DNA from: UBA2033 sp035345875
Lineage (GTDB): Bacteria > Spirochaetota > Leptospiria > Leptospirales > Leptospiraceae
Assembly: GCA_035345875.1 (NCBI GenBank)
Contig: DAORDH010000010.1
Span: 89,775 to 153,774, forward strand
DNA: 64,000 nt
Reading direction: 5' to 3'
The notes under the pieces are model-generated. The model had not been told where the DNA came from, did not search any database, and worked only from the letters and a program-made list of their open reading frames with translations. The position numbers and the translations under genes are program-made. Shown one piece after another: positions 8,611 through 17,348 of the stretch (its first letter is position 1; each line of letters opens with the position of its first letter).

Positions 8611-9421
8611 TTCCGTAATCCGGTCTCAAGTTGGAAGGTCGTTTGATAAATTCTTTTTCCATTTCATACATTTTTGCGGTTTTTAGAAAGGTAGAGTAGG
8701 CAGAGGAGATTGCGATAACAAATCCAGGGTAGCCATCTAAGAAACCTAATTTGAAAATATAAATTTCTAAAAATTTAGAAAGAGGTTTTATTAAAGATCT
8801 AAACACAGAAAAAGAGATTCCTTTTTTAGATCGAGTAAAGGCAACAATAGATGAAAATTTATTAATTGTATCTACCTGATGGGAAAGATCTTTGAAACTA
8901 TAATGAATGATATCCCCTTTTAACTTATCTCCCTTTCCATTGATTTCGATATAATCATGTGGATTTTCTCCTGTCCACTTAGCAAAACCTTTTCTAAAGA
9001 ATCTGTATCGATAGAGTGGATACCAACCAGAATGTCGAATGTATCTTCCCATATGAAACGTTAACCGAGATACTTTATACCCATTTAAGTCGTTAGGATT
9101 ATTAAGAGTAGATTCAATGTTTTTCAAAAGTTCAGGAGTGGCTCTTTCATCCGCATCTAGAGAAAGAATCCATTCCCCTTGACAGAGAAGAATAGCATCA
9201 TTTTTTTGTTCTATATGACCTTTGAACTTTTGAGAATAAATTTTTACTTTTTCAAATGTCTTTGCAATCTCTAGAGTTTTATCTGTGCTATTTGAATCTA
9301 AAACTACAATTTCATCTGCTAGAGAATTTACTGACTCAATACATTCCCTAATATTCGCTTCTTCATTGTAGGTTATGATTGCTACAGAAAAGTTTATTTT
9401 TTTGTTTTCTTTCTTATCCAA
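8600..9421 (-). CDS. Family 2 glycosyltransferase, WaaE/KdtX-like
   Basis: This is a 273-aa GT-A fold transferase. It begins with AIITYNEEANI, followed by a DSNSTDKT segment and SLDADERAT near residue 92, which carries the D-x-D(E) nucleotide-sugar metal site. The overall pattern and length match the LPS-core beta-1,4-glucosyltransferase (WaaE/KdtX) group. A basic C-terminal region with hydrophobic patches suggests peripheral membrane attachment. It would act on lipopolysaccharide at the inner face of the membrane. Its start codon is only 27 bases from that of the divergent O-antigen ligase-like gene, which supports a joint role in LPS. Confidence 0.83.
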   Translation of the reverse strand: MDKKENKKINFSVAIITYNEEANIRECIESVNSLADEIVVLDSNSTDKTLEIAKTFEKVKIYSQKFKGHIEQKNDAILLCQGEWILSLDADERATPELLKNIESTLNNPNDLNGYKVSRLTFHMGRYIRHSGWYPLYRYRFFRKGFAKWTGENPHDYIEINGKGDKLKGDIIHYSFKDLSHQVDTINKFSSIVAFTRSKKGISFSVFRSLIKPLSKFLEIYIFKLGFLDGYPGFVIAISSAYSTFLKTAKMYEMEKEFIKRPSNLRPDYGNEN

Positions 9422-9448
9422 AGAGAAAATACCTGTATTAAATCGTTT

Positions 9449-11515
9449 ATGAACTTAGATAAATTGTCGGTCATTTTTTTAAACCTCTTCATTATATCTT
9501 TTCCTCTTTCTGTGACTGTGAGTCAGTCTTTTGCGTTCCTATCGATTGTTACTTTTCTATATAGTTCTATTCAGCACAAAAGCCTAATGATTACCCTTCG
9601 AAATAGAGCTTTTATTGCCTCATTGGGGATTTATTTTTTTCTTTTGCCGTCCTTTTTTTGGAATATAAAAGAGTATCAATGGAAGGAAATTGCATCTGTA
9701 TTTACAAGATCTGAGTTTTCTGATTTTTGGATGTGCTTTATTGTATTACCAGCCTTTTATCACATTCGAAATTTGGAATACCGAAAAGTAATGATTCGCT
9801 TCTTTTTTATTTCCGTAGGACTCGTGATAGTATCTGGATTTATCTCTATTTTTACTCCCTTTCGTTTAGCAAAATTTATAACAGATGGATTTCAAGTAAA
9901 AGAAGGTGTTAGGCTTCAGCATTTTGCGGGGGATCTTTGGGGAAGGTATACTTATCTCCCAATTGGTCTTATGAATACACATCTTACTTTTGGGGGACTT
10001 TGCGGACTTTTCTTTCCTGGAATTTCTTCTTATTTTTTACTCACGATTCCAAATCGTAAAACTGGATTCAATCTTCTTTTAGGGTTTGTATTGCTCGTTT
10101 TTAGCATTGTGTTATTTTATAATCAAAGTCGTTCTATTTGGCTTGGACTATTTTTTACGTTTGGGCTAATTGCTGTTAAACTCACAACACAAATAGATTT
10201 TGGTAAAGTGCAATCCAATTGGAAAATTCTCTTTCTATTTTTCGGAGTTTTTATTTTCATTCTTATTGTAAGCGTCTCCATTTATAAAAAAAATTGGCTT
10301 TTGCAAAGAGCCTTTCAAGAAGGTCTAAAAGACAATACAACAGAAAATCAACGTTATTTTATTTATAAAAATACTTTTGCTATGATTAGAGATCATTGGG
10401 GGATGGGAGTCGGACCCGGTCGATTTGATAAAGAACATTTAAGAAAATCAGAAGAAATGATTTCTCAAAATGAGCAACTTTGGTATGAATTGTTTATTAC
10501 TCCTAGGCAACATGCCCACCATGATCCTCTTCATTTTTATATGATTGGCGGTATATTCGGATTAGTCACAGTTTTGCATTTTTGGTTTTATCTTTTTAGG
10601 CTTTTTTTAAAGAATTCTTTAACAGATCAGACCGTTTTGTTTTCTGGAATCTTGGTTCTATTTGTAGCAGGTTTTTTTCAATGCTATCTTTTGGATGATG
10701 AGGTTGCTCTTCCTTTTTTTGCATTTATTGGATTATTCGGAGGAAGTTTACAAAAAGAAGATGCAAGATCTAAAGCAATGGAAGGAATAAAAGCTCGTAA
10801 AAAAGCAAATCTAGAAGATTCTTTTTTAGTTGAATCACTCTCTTTGGGAAATAGAATCAGCTATTTAAAAAATAAAATTGCTTTAAACGGAAAGAACTCT
10901 CCTTTTGAAAAATACAATTTTTTTACGCTTTGTATTTTATTTATTCCTCTTATCGTAAGTATTAGTTTTATATTATTCAAGATTCGTTTAGATCCAATGT
11001 ATGTTTACAACAGAAAAATAACTCTTCAGAATCTAGAAGATAAAATTCTTGTGCAAGAGTCTCTTAGAGGCAAACAGGTGTTATTCCCAACCTCTCATAT
11101 GAAGGAAAAAGACTTTATTCGAATTGAAGGTTGTCTCTCTCATCGATTTGGTAAGCCAATTCTAATTCGTAAAGAACCATTCCAGCTTAGTTTATCTTTG
11201 TTTAATACTGAGAATCCTCCTAAACAAGTTTTCATTCGAGTCATAGAAAGAGATGCTTTTGACCAAGATCAACTCTACCGTGTCCATCAGTTTAAAGAAA
11301 TTGGGGATGAATATAAATTTGATTTAAATCCTCATCAGAAAAATAGAATCCGCTTGGATGATCCGAAATTATTTCAGGATGTAAAAGTCTCTTCTCGATT
11401 CCCAGAGAATATATATTTTAGAGATTTTGCATTTCACTTTGAAGGATTTGATAAAACAAAAGAGAGTTTTGATTTTCCACAAATAAACTTCGGGGATCTT
11501 TGCAATGCAGAGTAA
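9449..11515 (+). CDS. O-antigen ligase/polymerase-like membrane protein (Wzy_C domain)
   Basis: This is a 688-aa protein. About ten to twelve hydrophobic segments fill residues 5-440, with a large loop around 290-360 that contains GMGVGPGRF and the HAHHDPL stretch typical of the O-antigen ligase (Wzy_C) family. A hydrophilic stretch (440-490) is followed by another membrane helix (about 492-512) and a 175-residue soluble C-terminal domain, which is longer than in standard WaaL. It is expected to join or polymerise glycans on lipid carriers at the periplasmic face. The amidohydrolase gene overlaps its end by 11 bases. Confidence 0.8.
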   Translation: MNLDKLSVIFLNLFIISFPLSVTVSQSFAFLSIVTFLYSSIQHKSLMITLRNRAFIASLGIYFFLLPSFFWNIKEYQWKEIASVFTRSEFSDFWMCFIVLPAFYHIRNLEYRKVMIRFFFISVGLVIVSGFISIFTPFRLAKFITDGFQVKEGVRLQHFAGDLWGRYTYLPIGLMNTHLTFGGLCGLFFPGISSYFLLTIPNRKTGFNLLLGFVLLVFSIVLFYNQSRSIWLGLFFTFGLIAVKLTTQIDFGKVQSNWKILFLFFGVFIFILIVSVSIYKKNWLLQRAFQEGLKDNTTENQRYFIYKNTFAMIRDHWGMGVGPGRFDKEHLRKSEEMISQNEQLWYELFITPRQHAHHDPLHFYMIGGIFGLVTVLHFWFYLFRLFLKNSLTDQTVLFSGILVLFVAGFFQCYLLDDEVALPFFAFIGLFGGSLQKEDARSKAMEGIKARKKANLEDSFLVESLSLGNRISYLKNKIALNGKNSPFEKYNFFTLCILFIPLIVSISFILFKIRLDPMYVYNRKITLQNLEDKILVQESLRGKQVLFPTSHMKEKDFIRIEGCLSHRFGKPILIRKEPFQLSLSLFNTENPPKQVFIRVIERDAFDQDQLYRVHQFKEIGDEYKFDLNPHQKNRIRLDDPKLFQDVKVSSRFPENIYFRDFAFHFEGFDKTKESFDFPQINFGDLCNAE

Positions 11516-12497
11516 GATTCTTCCCTGTTGTGCCTTCACTCCTTTAGGACAAAAAAAGAAACATATCACTAGAGAGGAGATTCATTTAAGAATCAAAAAA
11601 GGGGAAACCGTTTTTCCATGGAAGGCAGAATTCAAGGAAGAGAGTAGAGAGTATCCAAGTCATTTAGAACTATTAGAAAAATACGATATTCCCTATATTA
11701 TTGATATACACAGTCATTTTTTTCCTGAAATTGTTATGAAACTGATATGGAGATGGTTTGATTCTGTGCAATGGGGAATTGCTTATCGATATTCAGTTGA
11801 TAGATGCATAGAGTATTTAAAAAGGAATCGGGTTTATTTTTATACTACTTTAAATTATGCGCATAAGTCCAACATGGCGGAATGGTTAAATGATTGGATT
11901 TTTAGTAATTCTAAAAATTGGAAAGGTGCGATCCCATTTGGAACTTTTTATCCAGAAAAAGGCGTTTTAAGTTATGTGAGAAAAGCAGTCGAAGAGTATG
12001 GGCTAAGAGGATTTAAATTGCACTGTGAAGTTTCTAAATTAGATTTGAATCGAACTGAGTTAGAAGATACTTTTTACTATTTAGAAGAGAAGCAAATTCC
12101 AATTGTGATTCACTCAGGTCATGCTCCTTTGCCAGGAGAGTTTACAGGCATAGAATATTTTTCTAGATTTATGAAAAAATTTAAGAATCTTTCTGTAATT
12201 GTGGCGCATATGGGTGCCTATGAAATTTCAGATTATGCAGCGTTACTTGACATATATCCAAATTTAAAATTAGATACAACCATGGTGTTTGTAGATTTCT
12301 TAGCGACAGGAGAGGACACAGACGAATTTCTTCCAATCTTAGATCGATATTCGGAAAAAATTTTATTTGGTTCCGATTTTCCAAATATACCCTATGTATT
12401 GTCTCATCCAATTCGCAAACTATTGGAAGCACCACTGAGCAGAGTCACAAAGAAGAACATATTTTATAAAAATGCAATGAACCTATTTTCTCTGTAA
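11505..12497 (+). CDS. Amidohydrolase-2 family metal-dependent hydrolase
   Basis: This is a 330-aa TIM-barrel hydrolase of the PF04909 type. Metal-site motifs are visible in order: DIHSHFFPE (HxH), GFKLHCE, VIHSGHAP, VAHMG and FGSDFP with the final Asp. This family includes hydrolases and non-oxidative decarboxylases acting on small aromatic or amide substrates; the substrate here cannot be assigned. The protein has an N-terminal extension of about 60 residues before the barrel. It overlaps the O-antigen ligase-like gene by 11 bases and lies 4 bases before uvrC, so the genes are probably read together. Confidence 0.82.
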   Translation: MQSKILPCCAFTPLGQKKKHITREEIHLRIKKGETVFPWKAEFKEESREYPSHLELLEKYDIPYIIDIHSHFFPEIVMKLIWRWFDSVQWGIAYRYSVDRCIEYLKRNRVYFYTTLNYAHKSNMAEWLNDWIFSNSKNWKGAIPFGTFYPEKGVLSYVRKAVEEYGLRGFKLHCEVSKLDLNRTELEDTFYYLEEKQIPIVIHSGHAPLPGEFTGIEYFSRFMKKFKNLSVIVAHMGAYEISDYAALLDIYPNLKLDTTMVFVDFLATGEDTDEFLPILDRYSEKILFGSDFPNIPYVLSHPIRKLLEAPLSRVTKKNIFYKNAMNLFSL

Positions 12498-12501
12498 TCG
12501 T

Positions 12502-14331
12502 ATGGAACTGGAAAGACTAAATATTATAAAAGAAAAAATCAAGAATCTTTCGGATTCCCCGGGATGCTATCTTTGGAAAAATGAAAAAGCAGAAGTAATC
12601 TATGTAGGAAAAGCCGTTCGACTAGCAGATAGAGTTCGCAGTTACTTAAATCCCAATATCACCGATGTAAAAACTTTAGCACTTCAGAATGAAATTGATG
12701 ATCTAGATTGGATTGCAACCTATACAGAAGAAGAGGCTTTAATCTTAGAAGACAATCTGATTAAAAGATACAATCCAAAGTATAATATTCGCTTAAAAGA
12801 CGATAAGCGATATCCATTTATCTGTGTATCTACAGATGAGCCTTTCCCAATGGTATATCTCACAAGAAGAATCAGAGCTGATAAGAAAAAGTATTTCGGT
12901 CCGTATACAGATGTGAAAGCTACTAGAGACTTACTAGATACAATTCACAAAGTATTCCCAATTCGCAAAACCGAACAAAAACTTCCTCTTCCAAAACCCA
13001 GAAGACCTTGTTTAAACTTTCATATAAAAAGATGCCTTGCTCCTTGTCAGGGAAATATTTCAGAAGAAGAATATAGAGTCATAGTAGATCAAATCGTGAA
13101 ATTCTTAGAAGGCAAAAAAGATTCTCTGCTAGAAGAACTTAGAATTAGAATGGAAGCTCATTCAGAAAGATTAGAATTTGAACGAGCATTGATCTACAGA
13201 AATATGATTGAAAATATACAAAGCATTCAGAAGCGGCAAACAGTGATTAACCAAGCTGGTGGGGATGAAGATATTATAGCTTACGCAAAAAGGGAAGATG
13301 ATGGTCAGATAGTAATCTTAGAAGTAAGAGATGGAAGAATGGAAAGTAAGAAATCTTTTGCATTGAATGGATTAAAACTATCTTCGGATGAAGAAGTATT
13401 TACATCTTTTCTAAAACTCTATTATTTACAGGCAAATTTTATCCCAACTAGTATTGTTCTTCCGCAAAGTGTTAAGAAAGATATAGAAGTTTTATTCGAA
13501 TTTTTAGCTAAGAATTTAGGATTTAAACCTAAACTAAAATTTCCCAGTGCTGGAGAAAAAAAAGCACTTCTTGGTCTTGCTGCCAAGAACGCAGAAATGA
13601 ATTTATCGGAAAGATTACTTGCTACTAAATTAAAAGACCAAACTAACGCATTAAAAGAATTGAAAGAAAACTTAAAGCTGAAACAATTGCCAAGAGTTAT
13701 TGAATGCTATGATATCAGTCATTTTCAGGGAACAAATCCGGTCGCGAGTGGTGTTATGTTTGTAGATGGTAAGCCCTACAAGGCTGGATATAGAAGATAT
13801 ATAATGAAAAGCTATAGTGGAATCAATGATCCTGGTATGATGCATGAAGTGATTGCTAGAAGATTACAAAGATTAGTAAATGAAAATGAAAGTTTACCAG
13901 ATCTAATCGTTATCGATGGGGGAGAGGTTCAATTAGCAAGAGCTACGGAAGCGGCTATCGCACTAGATCTGCCTGATCTTCCAATGATTGGTCTAGCAAA
14001 AAAGAGAGAAGAAATCTACTTTCCTGGGAACAAAAATCCATATTCTTTTGATATCAATTCTCCCTCAATGAGACTTTTGAGGCATTTACGAGATGAAGCT
14101 CATAGATTTGGTGTGAGTTTTCATCGGGAAAGAAGAAATAAATCACAATTGAAAACTGCGTTAGATGGTATTGCGGATCTAGGAATTCAAAGAAAAAAAG
14201 CGATTTTAAAATATTTTTTAGGGAAGAAGAAGTTAGCAAATGTAAATCTTTCCGAGTTAAAAGAAATCCCTGGTATTGGAGATAAATTGGCTCTAAAGAT
14301 TTATGAAAGTCTTAACCAGTTAAAAAAATAA
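12502..14331 (+). CDS. uvrC: Excinuclease ABC subunit C
   Basis: This is a 609-aa protein of normal length for UvrC, which makes both incisions at damaged sites in nucleotide excision repair together with UvrA and UvrB. The GIY-YIG domain is at the N-terminus (SPGCYLWKN then VIYVGKA). A Cys-rich element (CLNFHIKRCLAPCQG) follows, then the UVR helical segment. The C-terminal RNase H-like nuclease starts at CYDISHFQGTNPVASGV and includes VIDGGEVQL, and two helix-hairpin-helix motifs close the protein (KEIPGIGDKLALKIYE). The gene appears intact. Confidence 0.97.
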   Translation: MELERLNIIKEKIKNLSDSPGCYLWKNEKAEVIYVGKAVRLADRVRSYLNPNITDVKTLALQNEIDDLDWIATYTEEEALILEDNLIKRYNPKYNIRLKDDKRYPFICVSTDEPFPMVYLTRRIRADKKKYFGPYTDVKATRDLLDTIHKVFPIRKTEQKLPLPKPRRPCLNFHIKRCLAPCQGNISEEEYRVIVDQIVKFLEGKKDSLLEELRIRMEAHSERLEFERALIYRNMIENIQSIQKRQTVINQAGGDEDIIAYAKREDDGQIVILEVRDGRMESKKSFALNGLKLSSDEEVFTSFLKLYYLQANFIPTSIVLPQSVKKDIEVLFEFLAKNLGFKPKLKFPSAGEKKALLGLAAKNAEMNLSERLLATKLKDQTNALKELKENLKLKQLPRVIECYDISHFQGTNPVASGVMFVDGKPYKAGYRRYIMKSYSGINDPGMMHEVIARRLQRLVNENESLPDLIVIDGGEVQLARATEAAIALDLPDLPMIGLAKKREEIYFPGNKNPYSFDINSPSMRLLRHLRDEAHRFGVSFHRERRNKSQLKTALDGIADLGIQRKKAILKYFLGKKKLANVNLSELKEIPGIGDKLALKIYESLNQLKK

Positions 14332-14332
14332 A

Positions 14333-15448
14333 ATGAACCAACAAGCATTAATACTAATAGTTGATGACACAGAGCTAAACGTTATCTTATTAAATCAAAT
14401 TTTACTCAATGCTGGTTATAGAGTTTTAACAGCTAATGGTGGTAGAAAATGTTTAGAAATTTTAGAAACGGAAGTCCCAGATATTATTCTTTTAGATGTC
14501 ATCATGCCTGAAATCAATGGATTCGATGTAGCCGAGAAAGTTAAATCGAATGATAAAACAAAGGATATTCCAATTATATTTTTGAGTGCTGTATCCGATT
14601 TTGATTCAAAGATAAAAGGTCTAGAGAGAGGAGCTGTTGACTATATTATTAAGCCCTATGATGATAGAGAAGTAATTGCAAGAATAGAGGTTCATTTAAA
14701 AATAAAGGCTCTCGAACAAGAAAGATTAAAGCATATAAATGAATTGGAAAAACTGAATACAGAGAAAGATAATCTATTACAAGTAATGGCACATGATATT
14801 CGTTCACCCTTGACTTCTATTATGATCATGTCTGAATTTTTGATGTCATCCAATACAACACTCGATTCAGAAAAGGTTTTAAAATATTCTAATACTATAT
14901 TTCATTCAAGTCAAAAGATTCTTCAATTGATCAATCAACTGATGCAATCAATCAAGACAGAGGTTGCAAAAATTGAATTGACCAAATTTGATTTGGTTCG
15001 ATCAATCAATCATTCCATAGATTTGCTGGCTAGATCCTTGGAAAAAAAATCTATTCATTTAGAAGTAAAATATTTTAGTGAATCAATTCCTGTATTACTG
15101 GATGAATCTAAAGTGGATCAAATCTTAAACAATATTCTATACAATGCTGTTAAATTTACAAATACAAATGGTAAAATAAGTTTAATCGTAGAGAAAGAAA
15201 TAAAAGAAGGAAAAGAATATTTACATATAAGCATAGCGGATAACGGTGTTGGTATTCCAAAGTCAATACTAAACGAGCTAATGACTAAGAAATTTTCCTC
15301 TCACAGAGCAGGGACTTTGGGAGAGGAGGGAACAGGTCTTGGGCTTTCGATAACAAAGAACCTAATAGCAAAACTAAATGGTAAAATTGAAATCGAAAGC
15401 GAGGAGAATGTTGGAACTATTGTCCATCTTTACTTCTACAGCTACTAA
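14333..15448 (+). CDS. Receiver-histidine kinase hybrid
   Basis: This is a 371-aa cytoplasmic two-component protein. An N-terminal receiver domain (about 1-125) has the phospho-acceptor Asp in ILLDVIMPE and the Lys in IIKPYDD. A short coiled coil leads to a HisKA domain with the phospho-His in MAHDIRSPL, and an HATPase domain contains DNGVGIP and GTGLGLSI. It has no sensor or membrane domain, so it must receive its signal through the receiver domain. It starts 1 base after uvrC ends. Its last 32 bases overlap the end of the convergent 12-residue-repeat gene on the other strand. Confidence 0.9.
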   Translation: MNQQALILIVDDTELNVILLNQILLNAGYRVLTANGGRKCLEILETEVPDIILLDVIMPEINGFDVAEKVKSNDKTKDIPIIFLSAVSDFDSKIKGLERGAVDYIIKPYDDREVIARIEVHLKIKALEQERLKHINELEKLNTEKDNLLQVMAHDIRSPLTSIMIMSEFLMSSNTTLDSEKVLKYSNTIFHSSQKILQLINQLMQSIKTEVAKIELTKFDLVRSINHSIDLLARSLEKKSIHLEVKYFSESIPVLLDESKVDQILNNILYNAVKFTNTNGKISLIVEKEIKEGKEYLHISIADNGVGIPKSILNELMTKKFSSHRAGTLGEEGTGLGLSITKNLIAKLNGKIEIESEENVGTIVHLYFYSY

Positions 15449-17348
15449 AACTTTCTTTCATCTTTTTAATGTAGAAAATTTCATTTTCATCCATAGTTAA
15501 ATTTTTTAAACGATAGTCGGCAAGTTCTAATATAAATGCTAAAGGCGGGCTACAATTTTCTATAAAGAATTTATATGCTCCAATTCTAGAAATATAATTT
15601 CCACTGTTTAGTTTAATAAAATTATATAAAACTTGTCTATCTATGTCTTCCAAGTTTAATGTTGCATGTCTCGAATAACATTCTTCAATTAATATATCTG
15701 GAATATCTAAACTGGAAGAACAGGTGCGTTTAAGTCCATTTAAAAAGTCTTGGTATTTCTTTAAACTATAGGTATAGTAATCTCTTGGAAAAACTTCGTT
15801 TGATTTTTTGAAAACAAGTGGGTCAGGTTCTTTTTTACCAATATTAATATCAAACTTATCCCTTGTTTTGTTTTCAATGGTTACATCAAAGTATTCTACA
15901 ACCTTTTCGGAGCGACTAATATTTATACGACCTTTAGACTTTTCATCCTTTGTAATATCCACATTTCCAATAGAGGCATCTAGAATCTCTACCATGAGAG
16001 CCTCTTTCGATGCGTTATTTACATTGATCGCTAGATTTTCATCTGATTTATTTTCTACTAGTAACTTAACACTACCCTTTGCTTTGTTATTTAAATCGAT
16101 TGCAACATTTTCTTTCGATTTATTTTCTAGACTGATTTCGAGATCTTCTTCAGTATGCGGTCCTATGTCTACTGAGAGTTTATTTGGTTTTGTGTCATCC
16201 ACAGCAATATCTACTTTATCCAATGAATCAGCACTTACAGAGATATCATTTCGATTGATAATTCTTGCTGGAGTTCTTTTTGGAACAATGACTTCAGGAG
16301 CAGGCTTTCCAATGTTGATTTCAAATTTAGATTTTGCCTTGTTTTCTATCGTCACATCGAAGTCTTCAATGTCTGCAAAAATAGTATCAATGTCTACTTT
16401 CTGTTTTGATTTTGGGGTAATGTTTACATCAATCTTACCTTTGGATTTATCAATGACCCCAACAATCATTTTTTCTTTTGAATGATTTGTTACATTTAAA
16501 GTAATCTTATCTTTTGATTTATTTTCAACATTTAAATTTACCTTACCTGCTGATCTATTATTGATATCAACACTAACGTCCAAATTAGATTTGTTTTCTA
16601 GATTGATATCTAATTTTTCTTTTGATTTTGGACCAATATTGATTTTTGTCTTGCCAGGTTCAGATTCATCAAAGCTAACGTCTGCCTTTTCTAATGATTC
16701 ACTTGAAATTTCAATGTCTTTCTTTTTTATAATTTTTTCAGGAGCCTTTCTTCTGATTCCACCCTTTGAGTTATACAAAACTAAAAATTCTTTTTTTGTA
16801 AGCTTTTTGTTGTTTGGGTTTTCTAAAATTAAGTCATAGGTTCCTACTTGCATCTTATCCGTTGGAATTGAGATTTGCTTTTCACCTACAATTTTAGAAT
16901 CTACATTTGTAGTGACTCCATCTTTAATTAAACTTACCTTGGTATTTTCTAAGAAATGGTCTCCTTCTATCACTAAGGGTTCACCAATTACTTTTTCTTC
17001 TCTTTCGGATACAAGGATTGGAATTTGCGAAATGATAACTTTGAGTGGATTCCAATAAGACCAGACTACAGGTTTTTTAAAAAAATTCAAAACACCAATT
17101 CGGAATTCGTAATTTCCTTTGGGCAAATCTACGTAATGTATGTTTGAACTAACGTTTGTTTCTGAAATAATTTTTCCCGCTGACTTTATTTCAACTCTAT
17201 AACCATTTGCCGCCGGTATTGCTTTCCATTCGATGAATCCCGTATCTTTTGCGAAGAGTTCAAAGCTAAAAAGGATAATAGAAAGAAAACTTAAAATTAA
17301 ACTTATTTTATACAGTATGGTAAAATTATTCTTTTTGTTTTTCATCAT
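15417..17348 (-). CDS. Exported protein with two arrays of eleven 12-residue repeats
   Basis: This is a 643-aa protein. A signal anchor (about 10-33) is followed by an Fn3-like domain (37-108) and a second beta domain of IPT type (109-192). Residues 221-352 and 378-509 each consist of exactly eleven 12-residue units, for example KLDINLENKSNL, KVNLNVENKSKD and KFEINIGKPAPE. The usual pattern is a basic residue, then alternating hydrophobic residues, then N-K-S-K. The arrays match unit by unit and share a preceding segment, so a block of about 157 residues was duplicated. A helical C-terminal domain of 134 residues carries four Cys. A stacked beta structure is likely. I do not recognise a known family, and function is unknown. 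It directly follows the FecR gene. Confidence 0.72.
   Translation of the reverse strand: MMKNKKNNFTILYKISLILSFLSIILFSFELFAKDTGFIEWKAIPAANGYRVEIKSAGKIISETNVSSNIHYVDLPKGNYEFRIGVLNFFKKPVVWSYWNPLKVIISQIPILVSEREEKVIGEPLVIEGDHFLENTKVSLIKDGVTTNVDSKIVGEKQISIPTDKMQVGTYDLILENPNNKKLTKKEFLVLYNSKGGIRRKAPEKIIKKKDIEISSESLEKADVSFDESEPGKTKINIGPKSKEKLDINLENKSNLDVSVDINNRSAGKVNLNVENKSKDKITLNVTNHSKEKMIVGVIDKSKGKIDVNITPKSKQKVDIDTIFADIEDFDVTIENKAKSKFEINIGKPAPEVIVPKRTPARIINRNDISVSADSLDKVDIAVDDTKPNKLSVDIGPHTEEDLEISLENKSKENVAIDLNNKAKGSVKLLVENKSDENLAINVNNASKEALMVEILDASIGNVDITKDEKSKGRINISRSEKVVEYFDVTIENKTRDKFDINIGKKEPDPLVFKKSNEVFPRDYYTYSLKKYQDFLNGLKRTCSSSLDIPDILIEECYSRHATLNLEDIDRQVLYNFIKLNSGNYISRIGAYKFFIENCSPPLAFILELADYRLKNLTMDENEIFYIKKMKESFSSCRSKDGQ
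15822..16688 (-). repeat. Two 396-bp arrays of 36-bp coding repeats
   Basis: Each array encodes eleven 12-residue units: the first at 16293-16688 and the second at 15822-16217, separated by 75 bases. Unit n of one array resembles unit n of the other more than its own neighbours, for example DFDVTIENKAKS/YFDVTIENKTRD and KFEINIGKPAPE/KFDINIGKKEPD. This shows that unit expansion came first and duplication of the whole block later. The DNA copies have diverged, so the array is old and not a recent expansion. Confidence 0.8.

Noticed and set aside
15808..16839. Long open frames on the + strand (225 and 92 aa) opposite the repeat gene
   Set aside because: They are shadows of the periodic minus-strand gene: no ribosome-binding site, Ser/Phe-rich low-complexity products, and the minus-strand frame has clear domain structure and operon context.
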